Notes under the pieces: generated by a model
The model's input: only the letters and a program-made list of their open reading frames with translations
Databases searched by the model: none
Told to the model about the DNA's origin: nothing
From: Taudactylus pleione
Lineage: Eukaryota > Chordata > Amphibia > Anura > Myobatrachidae
Assembly (NCBI GenBank): GCA_031769625.1
Contig: JAUIMM010002537.1
Coordinates: 1 to 64,000 of the forward strand
Reading direction: 5' to 3'
DNA: 64,000 bases
Shown here: piece after piece, positions 1 through 14,644 of the stretch
Position numbering within the stretch: position 1 is the first letter of the stretch
How the letters are laid out: each line of letters opens with the position of its first letter
Made by a program: the position numbers and the translations under genes

Positions 1-956
1 AGATTATGGTGTACAATGGTACATAGTATAGAATGTGGTGTATAGTGGTACATAGTGGTACATAGTATAGAATGTGGTGTAGTGGTACATAGTATAGAAT
101 GTGGTGTATAGAGGTATATGGTGTAGAGCTGTATAGTGGTACAAAGTATAGAATGTGGTGTATAGCAGTACATAGTATTGAATACGGTGTAGAGCTGTAT
201 AGTGGTACATAGTATAGAATGTGGTGTAGAGCTGTATAGTGGTACATAGTATAAAATATGGTGTATAGTGGTACATAGTATAGAATATGGTGTATAGTAG
301 TACATAGTATAGAATATGGTGTAGAGCTGTATAGTGGTACATAGTATAGAAAATAGTGTAGAGCTGTATTGTGGTACATAGTATAGAATATGGTGTATAG
401 CGGTACATAGTAAAGAAAATGGTGTATAGAGGTACATAGTATGGAATACGGTGTATATTTGTACATAGTATAGAATATGGTGTATTGTGGTACATTGTAT
501 AGAATATGGTATATAGAGGTACAAAGTATAGAATATGGTGTATAGTGGTACATAGTATAGAATGTGGTGTATAGTGGTACATAGTATAGAATTTGGTGTA
601 GAGCTGTATAGTGGTACATAGTATAGAATATGTTGTATAGTGGTACATAGTATAGATTGTGGTGTAAAGCTGTATAATGGTACATAGTATAGAATGTGGT
701 GTATAGTGGTACATAGTATAGAATGTGGTGTATAGTGGTATATAGTATAGAATATAGTGTACAGAGGTACATATTATAGAATGTGGTGTAGAGCTGTATA
801 GTGGTAAATAGTATAGAATATGTTTTATAGTGGTACATAGTATAGATTGTGGTGTAAAGCTGTATAATGATACATAGTATAGAATGTGGTGTATAGTTGT
901 ACATAGTATAGAATATGGTGTATAGTGGTACATAGTATAGAATGTGGTGTAGAGCT

Positions 957-3900
957 TTATAGTGGTAAATAGTATAGAATATGTTGTATAGTGGTACATA
1001 GTATATATTGTGGTGTAAAGCGTAATAATGGTACATAGTATAGAATGTGGTGTATAGTGGTACATAGTATACAATATGGTGTATAGTTGTACATAGTATA
1101 GAATGTGGTGTATAGTGGTACATAGTATATAATATGGTGTATAGAGGTACATAGTATAGAATATGGTGTATAGAGGTACATAGTCTAGAATATGGTGTAT
1201 AATATTACATAGTCTAGAATATGGTGTATAGTGGATAGTGGTACATAGTATAGAATGTGATGTAGAGCTGTATAGTGGTACATAGAATAGAATATGATGT
1301 ATAGTGGTACATAGTATAGAATGTGGTGTAGAACTGTATAGTGGTACATAGTATAGAATATGGTGTATAGTGGAACACAGAATAGAATATGGTGTATAGT
1401 GGTACATAGCATAGAATGTGGTGTATAGTAGTACATAGTATAGAATATGGTGTATTGTGGTACATAGTTTAGAATATGGTGTATAGTGGTACATAGCATA
1501 GAATGTGGTGTATAGTGGTACATAGTATAGAATATGGTGTATAGAGGTACATAGTATAGAATGTGGTGTAGAGCTGTATAGTGGAACATAGTATAGAGTG
1601 TGGTGTATAGTGGTATATAGTATAGAATGTGGTATAAAGCTGTACAATTGTATATAGTATAGAATGTGGTGTATAGTGGTACATAGTATAGAATATAGTG
1701 TATAGTGGTACATAGTATAGAATATGGTGTATAGTGGTACATAGTATAGAATGTGGTGTATAGTGGTACATAGTATAGAATATAGTGTATAGTGGTACAT
1801 AGTATAGAATATGGTGTATAGTGGTACATAGTATAGAATATGGTGTATAGTGGTACATAGTATAGAATATGGTGTAGTGCTGTATAGTGGTACATAGTAT
1901 AGAATATGGTGTACTGTGGTACATTGTGTAGAATATGGTGTATAGAGGTACGTAGTATAGAATATGGTGTATAGTAGTACATAGTATAGAATGTGGTATA
2001 GCGGTACATAGTATAGAATGTGGTGTATAGATGTATATGGTTTAGAGCTGTATAGTGGTACATAGTATAGAATGTGGTGTATAGTAGTACATAGTATAGA
2101 ATACGGTGTAGAGCTGTATAGTGGTACATAGTATAGAATGTGGTGTAGAGCTGTATAGTGGTACATAGTATAGAATATGGTGTATAGTAGTACATAGTAT
2201 AGAATGTGTTGTAGAGCTGTATATTGGTACATAGTATAGAATATGGTGTATAGTGGTAAATAGTATAGAATAAGGTGTATAGTGGTACATAGTATAGAAT
2301 ATGGTGTTGAGCTGTATAGTGGTACATAGTGTAGAATATGGTGTAGTGTTGTATAGTGGTACAAAGTATACAATATGGTGTAGAGCTGTATTGTGGTACA
2401 TATTATAGAATATGGTGTATAGTGGTACATAGTATAGAATATGGTATATAGAGGTACATAGTATAGAATTTGGTGTAGAGATGTATAGTGGTGCATAGTA
2501 TAGAGTATTGTGTATAGTGATACATAGCATAGAATATGGTGTAGAGCTGTATAGTGGTGCAGAGTGTAGAATATGGTGTATAGTGCTACATAGTATAGAA
2601 TATGATATATAGTGTCATATAGTATAGAATGTGGTGTAGAGCTGTATAGTGGTACATAGTATAGAATATGGTGTATAGTGGTACATAATGTAGAATATGG
2701 TGTATAGAGGTACATAGTCCAGATTATGGTGTACAATGGTACATAGTATAGAATGTGGTGTATAGTGGTACATAGTGGTACATAGTATAGAATGTGGTGT
2801 AGTGGTACATAGTATAGAATGTGGTGTATAGAGGTATATGGTGTAGAGCTGTATAGTGGTACAAAGTATAGAATGTGGTGTATAGCAGTACATAGTATTG
2901 AATACGGTGTAGAGCTGTATAGTGGTACATAGTATAGAATGTGGTGTAGAGCTGTATAGTGGTACATAGTATAAAATATGGTGTATAGTGGTACATAGTA
3001 TAGAATATGGTGTATAGTAGTACATAGTATAGAATATGGTGTAGAGCTGTATAGTGGTACATAGTATAGAATACGGTGTATAGTGGTACATAGTATAGAA
3101 TATGGTGTATTGTGATACGTAGTATAGAATATGGTGTATAGTGATACATAGTATAGAATATGGTGTATAGAGGTACATAGTATAGAATTTGGTGTATAGA
3201 GAAACATAGTATAGAATGTGGTGTAGAGATGTATAGTGGTACATAGTATAGAATTTGGTGTATTGTGGTACATTGTATAGAATGTGGTGTAGAGCTGTAT
3301 AGTGGTACATAGTATAGAATGTGGTGTATAGAGGAACATAGTATAGAATGTGGTGTAGAGCTGTATAGTGGAACATAGTATTTAGTGTGGTGTATAGTGG
3401 TATATAGTATAGAATGTGGTATAAAGCTGTACAATGGTACATAGTTTAGAATGTGGTGTATAGTGGTACATAGTATAGAATATAGTGTATAGTGGTACAT
3501 AGTATAGAATATGGTGTATAGTGGTACATAGTATAGAATGTGGTGTATAGTGATACATAGTATAGAATATAGTGTGTAGTGGTACATAGTATAGAATATG
3601 GTGTATAGTGGTACACAGTATAGAATATGGTGTATAGTGGTACATAGTATAGAATATGGTGTAGTGCTGTATAGTGGTACATTGTATAGAATATGGTGTA
3701 CTGTGGTTCATTGTGTAGAATATGGTGTATAGAGGTACGTAGTATAGAATATGGTGTATAGTGGTACATAGTATAGAATGTGGTATAGCGGTACATAGTA
3801 TAGAATGTGGTGTATAGATGTATATGGTTTAGAGCTGTATAGTGGTACATAGTATAGAATGTGGAGTATAGTAGTACATAGTATAGAATACGGTGTAGAG

Positions 3901-6286
3901 CTGTATAGTGGTACATAGTATAGAATGTGGTGTAGAGCTGTATAGTGGTACATAGTATAGAATATGGTGTATAGTAGTACATAGTATAGAATGTGTTGTA
4001 GAGCTGTATATTGGTACATAGTATAGAATATGGTGTATAGTGGTAAATAGTATAGAATAAGGTGTATAGTGGTACATAGTATAGAATATGGTGTTGAGCT
4101 GTATAGTGGTACATAGTATAGAATATGGTGTAGTGTTGTATAGTGGTACAAAGTATACAATATGGTGTAGAGCTGTATTGTGGTACATATTATAGAATAT
4201 GGTGTATAGTGTACATAGTATAGAATATGGTATATAGAGGTACATAGTATAGAATTTGGTGTAGAGATGTATAGTGGTGCATAGTATAGAGTATTGTGTA
4301 TAGTGATACATAGCATAGAATATGGTGTAGACCTGTATAGTGGTGCAGAGTGTAGAATATGGTGTATTGTGCTACATAGTATAGAATATGATATATAGTG
4401 TCATATAGTATAGAATGTGGTGTAGAGCTGTATAGTGGTACATAGTATAGAATATGGTGTATAGTGGTACATAGTGTAGAATATGGTGTATAGAGGTACA
4501 TAGTCCAGATTATGGTGTACAATGGTACATAGTATAGAATGTGGTGTATAGTGGTACATAGTGGTACATAGTATAGAATGTGGTGTAGTGGTACATAGTA
4601 TAGAATGTGGTGTATAGAGGTATATGGTGTAGAGCTGTATAGTGGTACATAGTATAGAATGTGGTGTATAGCAGTACATAGTATTGAATACGGTGTAGAG
4701 CTGTATAGTGGTACATAGTATAGAATGTGGTGTAGAGCTGTATAGTGGTACATAGTATAAAATATGGTGTATAGTGGTACATAGTATAGAATATGGTGTA
4801 TAGTAGTACATAGTATAGAATATGGTGTAGAGCTGTATAGTGGTACATAGTATAGAATATGGTGTAGTGTTGTATAGTGATACATAGTATAGAAAATAGT
4901 GTAGATCTGTATTGTGGTACATAGTATAGAATATGGTGTATAGCGGTACATAGTAAAGAAAATGGTGTATAGAGGTACATAGTATGGAATACGGTGTATA
5001 TTTGTACATAGTATAGAATATGGTGTATTGTGGTACATTGTATAGAATATGGTATATAGAGGTACAAAGTATAGAATATGGTGTATAGTGGTACATAGTA
5101 TAGAATGTGGTGTATAGTGGTACATAGTATAGAATTTGGTGTAGAGCTGTATAGTGGTACATAGTATAGAATATGTTGTATAGTGGTACATAGTATAGAT
5201 TGTGGTGTAAAGCTGTATAATGGTACATAGTATAGAATGTGGTGTATAGTGGTACATAGTATAGAATGTGGTGTATAGTGGTATATAGTATAGAATATAG
5301 TGTACAGAGGTACATATTATAGAATGTGGTGTAGAGCTGTATAGTGGTAAATAGTATAGAATATGTTTTATAGTGGTACATAGTATAGATTGTGGTGTAA
5401 AGCTGTATAATGGTACATAGTATAGAATGTGGTGTATAGTTGTACATAGTATAGAATATGGTGTATAGTGGTACATATTATAGAATGTGGTGTAGAGCTT
5501 TATAGTGGTAAATAGTATAGAATATGTTGTATAGTGGTACATAGTATATATTGTGGTGTAAAGCGTAATAATGGTACATAGTATACAATATGGTGTATAG
5601 TGGTACATAGTATAGAATGTGGTGTATAGTGGTACATAGTATATAATATGGTGTATAGAGGTACATAGTATAGAATATGGTGTATAGAGGTACATAGTCT
5701 AGAATATGGTGTATAGTATTACATAGTCTAGAATATGGTGTATAGTGGATAGTGGTACATAGTATAGAATGTGATGTAGAGCTGTATAGTGGTACATAGA
5801 ATAGAATATGATGTATAGTGGTACATAGTATAGAATGTGGTGTAGAGCTGTATAATGGTACATAGTATTGAATTTGGTATAGAACTGTATAGTGGTACAT
5901 AGTATAGAATATGGTGTATAGTGGAACACAGAATAGAATATGGTGTATAGTGGTACATAGCATAGAATGTGGTGTATAGTAGTACATAGTATAGAATATG
6001 TTGTATTGTGGTACATAGTTTAGAATATGGTGTATAGTGGTACATAGCATAGAATGTGGTGTATAGTGGTACATAGTATAGAATATGTTGTGTAGTGGTA
6101 CATAGTATAGATTGTGGTGTAAAGCTGTATAATGGTACATAGTATAGAATGTGGTGTATAGTGGTACATAGTATAGAATGTGGTGTATAGTGGTATATAG
6201 TATAGAATATAGTGTACAGAGGTACATATTATAGAATGTGGTGTAGAGCTGTATAGTGGTAAATAGTATAGAATATGTTTTATAGT
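957..6286 (-). repeat. Higher-order block of the 29-bp satellite, copy 1
   Basis: Landmark segments here recur downstream at fixed offsets. The segment near 957-1181 recurs at 6412 (offset 5,455). Segments from about 1,469 to 3,320 recur from 6,961 to 8,812 (offset 5,492). The 37-bp difference between the two offsets is exactly one long unit. Copy 1 diverges from copy 2 at about 3,320, where neighbouring units are rearranged. Block limits are approximate because every unit resembles every other. Confidence 0.75.
2722..3071 (-). repeat. 350-bp segment duplicated from 1-350
   Basis: Bases 1-350 and 2,722-3,071 read the same at offset 2,721, including a truncated unit (TGGTACATAGTGGTACATAG) and the AGATTATGG start. 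They part at GAAAATAGTG versus GAATACGGTG. The same landmark also starts segments at about 4,507, 8,213, 8,871, 13,573 and 14,224, making it a useful anchor for the block structure of the array. Confidence 0.8.
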
Positions 6287-9200
6287 GGTACATAGTATAG
6301 ATTGTGGTGTAAAACTGTATAATGGTACATAGTATAGAATGTGGTGTATAGTTGTACATAGTATAGAATATGGTGTATAGTGGTACATAGTATAGAATGT
6401 GGTGTAGAGCTTTATAGTGGTAAATAGTATAGAATATGTTGTATAGTGGTACATAGTATATATTGTGGTGTAAAGCGTAATAATGGTACATAGTATAGAA
6501 TGTGGTGTATAGTGGTACATAGTATACAATATGGTGTATAGTGGTACATAGTATAGAATGTGGTGTATAGTGGTACATAGTATATAATATGGTGTATAGA
6601 GGTACATAGTATAGAATATGGTGTATAGAGGTACATAGTCTAGAATATGGTGTATAGTATAACATAGTCTAGAATATGGTGTATAGTGGATAGTGGTACA
6701 TAGTATAGAATGTGATGTAGAGCTGTATAGTGGTACATAGAATAGAATATGATGTATAGTGGTACATAGTATAGAATGTGGTGTAGAGCTGTATAATGGT
6801 ACATAGTATTGAATTTGGTATAGAACTGTATAGTGGTACATAGTATAGAATATGGTATATAGTGGAACACAGAATAGAATATGGTGTATAGTGGTACATA
6901 GCATAGAATGTGGTGTATAGTAGTACATAGTATAGAATATGGTGTATTGTGGTACATAGTTTAGAATATGGTGTATAGTGGTACATAGCATAGAATGTGG
7001 TGTATAGTGGTACATAGTATAGAATATGGTGTATAGAGGTACATAGTATAGAATGTGGTGTAGAGCTGTATAGTGGAACATAGTATAGAGTGTGGTGTAT
7101 AGTGGTATATAGTATAGAATGTGGTATAAAGCTGTACAATTGTATATAGTATAGAATGTGGTGTATAGTGGTACATAGTATAGAATATAGTGTATAGTGG
7201 TACATAGTATAGAATATGGTGTATAGTGGTACATAGTATAGAATGTGGTGTATAGTGGTACATAGTATAGAATATAGTGTATAGTGGTACATAGTATAGA
7301 ATATGGTGTATAGTGGTACATAGTATAGAATATGGTGTATAGTGGTACATAGTATAGAATATGGTGTAGTGCTGTATAGTGGTACATAGTATAGAATATG
7401 GTGTACTGTGGTACATTGTGTAGAATATGGTGTATAGAGGTACGTAGTATAGAATATGGTGTATAGTGGTACATAGTATAGAATGTGGTATAGCGGTACA
7501 TAGTATAGAATGTGGTGTATAGATGTATATGGTTTAGAGCTGTATAGTGGTACATAGTATAGAATGTGGAGTATAGTAGTACATAGTATAGAATGCGGTG
7601 TAGAGCTGTATAGTGGTACATAGTATAGAATGTGGTGTAGAGCTGTATAGTGGTACATAGTATAGAATATGGTGTATAGTAGTACATAGTATAGAATGTG
7701 TTGTAGAGCTGTATATTGGTACATAGTATAGAATATGGTGTATAGTGGTAAATAGTATAGAATAAGGTGTATAGTGGTACATAGTATAGAATATGGTGTT
7801 GAGCTGTATAGTGGTACATAGTATAGAATATGGTGTAGTGTTGTATAGTGGTACAAAGTATACAATATGGTGTAGAGCTGTATTGTGGTACATATTATAG
7901 AATATGGTGTATAGTGGTACATAGTATAGAATATGGTATATAGAGGTACATAGTATAGAATTTGGTGTAGAGATGTATAGTGGTGCATAGTATAGAGTAT
8001 TGTGTATAGTGATACATAGCATAGAATATGGTGTAGAGCTGTATAGTGGTGCAGAGTGTAGAATATGGTGTATAGTGCTACATAGTATAGAATATGATAT
8101 ATAGTGTCATATAGTATAGAATGTGGTGTAGAGCTGTATAGTGGTACATAGTATAGAATATGGTGTATAGTGGTACATAATGTAGAATATGGTGTATAGA
8201 GGTACATAGTCCAGATTATGGTGTACAATGGTACATAGTATAGAATGTGGTGTATAGTGGTACATAGTGGTACATAGTATAGAATGTGGTGTAGTGGTAC
8301 ATAGTATAGAATGTGGTGTATAGAGGTAAATGGTGTAGAGCTGTATAGTGGTACAAAGTATAGAATGTGGTGTATAGCAGTACATAGTATTGAATACGGT
8401 GTAGAGCTGTATAGTGGTACATAGTATAGAATGTGGTGTAGAGCTGTATAGTGGTACATAGTATAAAATATGGTGTATAGTGGTACATAGTATAGAATAT
8501 GGTGTATAGTAGTACATAGTATAGAATATGGTGTAGAGCTGTATAGTGGTACATAGTATAGAATACGGTGTATAGTGGTACATAGTATAGAATATGGTGT
8601 ATTGTGATACATAGTATAGAATATGGTGTATAGTGGTACATAGTATAGAATATGGTGTATAGAGGTACATAGTATAGAATTTGGTGTATAGAGAAACATA
8701 GTATAGAATGTGGTGTAGAGATGTATAGTGGTACATAGTATAGAATTTGGTGTATTGTGGTACATTGTATAGAATGTGGTGTAGAGCTGTATAGTGGTAC
8801 ATAGTATAGAATATGGTGTATAGTGGTACATAGTGTAGAATATGGTGTATAGAGGTACATAGTCCAGATTATTTTGTACAATGGTACATAGTATAGAATG
8901 TGGTGTATAGTGGTACATAGTGGTACGTAGTATAGAATGTGGTGTAGTGGTACATAGTATAGAATGTGGTGTATAGAGGTATATGGTGTAGAGCTGTATA
9001 GTGGTACATAGTATAGAATGTGGTGTATAGCAGTACATAGTATTGAATACGGTGTAGAGCTGTATAGTGGTACATAGTATAGAATGTGGTGTAGAGCTGT
9101 ATAGTGGTACATAGTATAAAATATGGTGTATAGTGGTACATAGTATAGAATATGGTGTATAGTAGTACATAGTATAGAATATGGTGTAGAGCTGTATAGT

Positions 9201-11646
9201 GGTACATAGTATAGAATATGGTGTAGTGTTGTATAGTGATACATAGTATAGAAAATAGTGTAGAGCTGTATTGTGGTACATAGTATAGAATATGGTGTAT
9301 AGCGGTACATAGTAAAGAAAATGGTGTATAGAGGTACATAGTATGGAATACGGTGTATATTTGTACATAGTATAGAATATGGTGTATTGTGGTACATTGT
9401 ATAGAATATGGTATATAGAGGTACAAAGTATAGAATATGGTGTATAGTGGTACATAGTATAGAATGTGGTGTATAGTGGTACATAGTATAGAATTTGGTG
9501 TAGAGCTGTATAGTGGTACATAGTATAGAATATGTTGTATAGTGGTACATAGTATAGATTGTGGTGTAAAGCTGTATAATGGTACATAGTATAGAATGTG
9601 GTGTATAGTGGTACATAGTATAGAATGTGGTGTATAGTGGTATATAGTATAGAATATAGTGTACAGAGGTACATATTATAGAATGTGGTGTAGAGCTGTA
9701 TAGTGGTAAATAGTATAGAATATGTTTTATAGTGGTACATAGTATAGATTGTGGTGTAAAGCTGTATAATGGTACATAGTATAGAATGTGGTGTATAGTT
9801 GTACATAGTATAGAATATGGTGTATAGTGGTACATATTATAGAATGTGGTGTAGAGCTTTATAGTGGTAAATAGTATAGAATATGTTGTATAGTGGTACA
9901 TAGTATATATTGTGGTGTAAAGCGTAATAATGGTACATAGTATACAATATGGTGTATAGTGGTACATAGTATAGAATGTGGTGTATAGTGGTACATAGTA
10001 TATAATATGGTGTATAGAGGTACATAGTATAGAATATGGTGTATAGAGGTACATAGTCTAGAATATGGTGTATAGTATTACATAGTCTAGAATATGGTGT
10101 ATAGTGGATAGTGGTACATAGTATAGAATGTGATGTAGAGCTGTATAGTGGTACATAGAATAGAATATGATGTATAGTGGTACATAGTATAGAATGTGGT
10201 GTAGAGCTGTATAATGGTACATAGTATTGAATTTGGTATAGAACTGTATAGTGGTACATAGTATAGAATATGGTGTATAGTGGAACACAGAATAGAATAT
10301 GGTGTATAGTGGTACATAGCATAGAATGTGGTGTATAGTAGTACATAGTATAGAATATGTTGTATTGTGGTACATAGTTTAGAATATGGTGTATAGTGGT
10401 ACATAGCATAGAATGTGGTGTATAGTGGTACATAGTATAGAATATGGTGTATAGAGGTACATAGTATAGAATGTGGTGTAGAGCTGTATAGTGGAACATA
10501 GTATAGAGTGTGGTGTATAGTGGTATATAGTATAGAATGTGGTATAAAGCTGTACAATTGTATATAGTATAGAATGTGGTGTATAGTGGTACATAGTATA
10601 GAATATAGTGTATAGTGGTATATAGTATAGAATATGGTGTATAGTGGTACATAGTATAGAATGTGGTGTATAGTGGTACATAGTATAGAATATAGTGTAT
10701 AGTGGTACATAGTATAGAATATGGTGTATAGTGGTACATAGTATAGAATATGGTGTATAGTGGTACATAGTATAGAATATGGTGTAGTGCTGTATAGTGG
10801 TACATAGTATAGAATATGGTGTACTGTGGTACATTGTGTAGAATATGGTGTATAGAGGTACATAGTATAGAATATGGTGTATAGTGGTACATAGTATAGA
10901 ATGTGGTATAGCGGTACATAGTATAGAATGTGGTGTATAGATGTATATGGTTTAGAGCTGTATAGTGGTACATAGTATAGAATGTGGTGTATAGTAGTAC
11001 ATAGTATAGAATACGGTGTAGAGCTGTATAGTGGTACATAGTATAGAATGTGGTGTAGAGCTGTATAGTGGTACATAGTATAAAATATGGTGTAGAGCTG
11101 TATAATGGTACATAGTATTGAATTTGGTATAGAACTGTATAGTGGTACATAGTATAGAATATGGTGTATAGTGGAACACAGAATAGAATATGGTGTATAG
11201 TGGTACATAGCATAGAATGTGGTGTATAGTAGTACATAGTATAGAATATGTTGTATTGTGGTACATAGTTTAGAATATGGTGTATAGTGGTACATAGCAT
11301 AGAATGTGGTGTATAGTGGTACATAGCATAGAATGTGGTGTATAGTGGTACATAGTATAGAATATGGTGTATAGAGGTACATAGTATAGAATATGGTGTG
11401 TTTAGTGGTACATAGTATAGAATATGATGTATAGTGGTACATAGTATAGAATGTGGTGTAGAGCTGTATAATGGTACATAGTATTGAATTTGGTATAGAA
11501 CTGTATAGTGGTACATAGTATAGAATATGGTGTATAGTGGAACACAGAATAGAATATGGTGTATAGTGGTACATAGCATAGAATGTGGTGTATAGTAGTA
11601 CATAGTATAGAATATGTTGTATTGTGGTACATAGTTTAGAATATGG
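6287..11646 (-). repeat. Higher-order block of the 29-bp satellite, copy 2 (5,360 bp)
   Basis: From 6,287 to about 9,285 this block matches 11,647-14,644 at a constant offset of 5,360 bp. Shared private variants include AAAACTGT near 6,311 and 11,671, and the odd CCAGATTATGG segment at about 8,213 and 13,573. The match is nearly indel-free over 3 kb, implying recent duplication or conversion. The right part (8,866-10,435) also matches 4,507-6,076 at offset 4,359, so the block is itself a mosaic. Confidence 0.8.
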
Positions 11647-14644
11647 GGTACATAGTATAGATTGTGGTGTAAAACTGTATAATGGTACATAGTATAGAAT
11701 GTGGTGTATAGTTGTACATAGTATAGAATATGGTGTATAGTGGTACATAGTATAGAATGTGGTGTAGAGCTTTATAGTGGTAAATAGTATAGAATATGTT
11801 GTATAGTGGTACATAGTATATATTGTGGTGTAAAGCGTAATAATGGTACATAGTATAGAATGTGGTGTATAGTGGTACATAGTATACAATATGGTGTATA
11901 GTGGTACATAGTATAGAATGTGGTGTATAGTGGTACATAGTATATAATATGGTGTATAGAGGTACATAGTATAGAATATGGTGTATAGAGGTACATAGTC
12001 TAGAATATGGTGTATAGTATAACATAGTCTAGAATATGGTGTATAGTGGATAGTGGTACATAGTATAGAATGTGATGTAGAGCTGTATAGTGGTACATAG
12101 AATAGAATATGATGTATAGTGGTACATAGTATAGAATGTGGTGTAGAGCTGTATAATGGTACATAGTATTGAATTTGGTATAGAACTGTATAGTGGTACA
12201 TAGTATAGAATATGGTATATAGTGGAACACAGAATAGAATATGGTGTATAGTGGTACATAGCATAGAATGTGGTGTATAGTAGTACATAGTATAGAATAT
12301 GGTGTATTGTGGTACATAGTTTAGAATATGGTGTATAGTGGTACATAGCATAGAATGTGGTGTATAGTGGTACATAGTATAGAATATGGTGTATAGAGGT
12401 ACATAGTATAGAATGTGGTGTAGAGCTGTATAGTGGAACATAGTATAGAGTGTGGTGTATAGTGGTATATAGTATAGAATGTGGTATAAAGCTGTACAAT
12501 TGTATATAGTATAGAATGTGGTGTATAGTGGTACATAGTATAGAATATAGTGTATAGTGGTACATAGTATAGAATATGGTGTATAGTGGTACATAGTATA
12601 GAATGTGGTGTATAGTGGTACATAGTATAGAATATAGTGTATAGTGGTACATAGTATAGAATATGGTGTATAGTGGTACATAGTATAGAATATGGTGTAT
12701 AGTGGTACATAGTATAGAATATGGTGTAGTGCTGTATAGTGGTACATAGTATAGAATATGGTGTACTGTGGTACATTGTGTAGAATATGGTGTATAGAGG
12801 TACGTAGTATAGAATATGGTGTATAGTGGTACATAGTATAGAATGTGGTATAGCGGTACATAGTATAGAATGTGGTGTATAGATGTATATGGTTTAGAGC
12901 TGTATAGTGGTACATAGTATAGAATGTGGAGTATAGTAGTACATAGTATAGAATACGGTGTAGAGCTGTATAGTGGTACATAGTATAGAATGTGGTGTAG
13001 AGCTGTATAGTGGTACATAGTATAGAATATGGTGTATAGTAGTACATAGTATAGAATGTGTTGTAGAGCTGTATATTGGTACATAGTATAGAATATGGTG
13101 TATAGTGGTAAATAGTATAGAATAAGGTGTATAGTGGTACATAGTATAGAATATGGTGTTGAGCTGTATAGTGGTACATAGTATAGAATATGGTGTAGTG
13201 TTGTATAGTGGTACAAAGTATACAATATGGTGTAGAGCTGTATTGTGGTACATATTATAGAATATGGTGTATAATGGTACATAGTATAGAATATGGTATA
13301 TAGAGGTACATAGTATAGAATTTGGTGTAGTGATGTATAGTGGTGCATAGTATAGAGTATTGTGTATAGTGATACATAGCATAGAATATGGTGTAGAGCT
13401 GTATAGTGGTGCAGAGTGTAGAATATGGTGTATAGTGCTACATAGTATAGAATATGATATATAGTGTCATATAGTATAGAATGTGGTGTAGAGCTGTATA
13501 GTGGTACATAGTATAGAATATGGTGTATAGTGGTACATAATGTAGAATATGGTGTATAGAGGTACATAGTCCAGATTATGGTGTACAATGGTACATAGTA
13601 TAGAATGTGGTGTATAGTGGTACATAGTGGTACATAGTATAGAATGTGGTGTAGTGGTACATAGTATAGAATGTGGTGTATAGAGGTAAATGGTGTAGAG
13701 CTGTATAGTGGTACAAAGTATAGAATGTGGTGTATAGCAGTACATAGTATTGAATACGGTGTAGAGCTGTATAGTGGTACATAGTATAGAATGTGGTGTA
13801 GAGCTGTATAGTGGTACATAGTATAAAATATGGTGTATAGTGGTAAATAGTATAGAATATGGTGTATAGTAGTACATAGTATAGAATATGGTGTAGAGCT
13901 GTATAGTGGTACATAGTATAGAATACGGTGTATAGTGGTACATAGTATAGAATATGGTGTATTGTGATACATAGTATAGAATATGGTGTATAGTGGTACA
14001 TAGTATAGAATATGGTGTATAGAGGTACATAGTATAGAATTTGGTGTATAGAGAAACATAGTATAGAATGTGGTGTAGAGATGTATAGTGGTACATAGTA
14101 TAGAATTTGGTGTATTGTGGTACATTGTATAGAATGTGGTGTAGAGCTGTATAGTGGTACATAGTATAGAATATGGTGTATAGTGATACATAGTGTAGAA
14201 TATGGTGTATAGAGGTACATAGTCCAGATTATGGTGTACAATGGTACATAGTATAGAATGTGGTGTATAGTGGTACATAGTGGTACGTAGTATAGAATGT
14301 GGTGTAGTGGTACATAGTATAGAATGTGGTGTATAGAGGTATATGGTGTAGAGCTGTATAGTGGTACATAGTATAGAATGTGGTGTATAGCAGTACATAG
14401 TATTGAATACGGTGTAGAGCTGTATAGTGGTACATAGTATAGAATGTGGTGTAGAGCTGTATAGTGGTACATAGTATAAAATATGGTGTATAGTGGTACA
14501 TAGTATAGAATATGGTGTATAGTAGTACATAGTATAGAATATGGTGTAGAGCTGTATAGTGGTACATAGTATAGAATATGGTGTAGTGTTGTATAGTGAT
14601 ACATAGTATAGAAAATAGTGTAGAGCTGTATTGTGGTACATAGC
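11647..14644 (-). repeat. Higher-order block of the 29-bp satellite, copy 3 (truncated)
   Basis: This block begins at an abnormal junction near 11,645 (ATATGGGGTACATAG, where a unit is fused out of register) and follows copy 2 at offset 5,360. It stops matching at about 14,644, where GCATACAATAGCGTG replaces the expected unit. The last 2.4 kb of the 5.36-kb block are missing, so the homogenised domain ends here. Confidence 0.75.

Noticed and set aside
4..3339. Very long minus-strand ORF (1,111 codons) and many similar ones to 15.9 kb
   Set aside because: They are translations of the stop-free strand of the 29-bp satellite. All frames give the same low-complexity peptide, and there is no codon structure, domain or fixed start.
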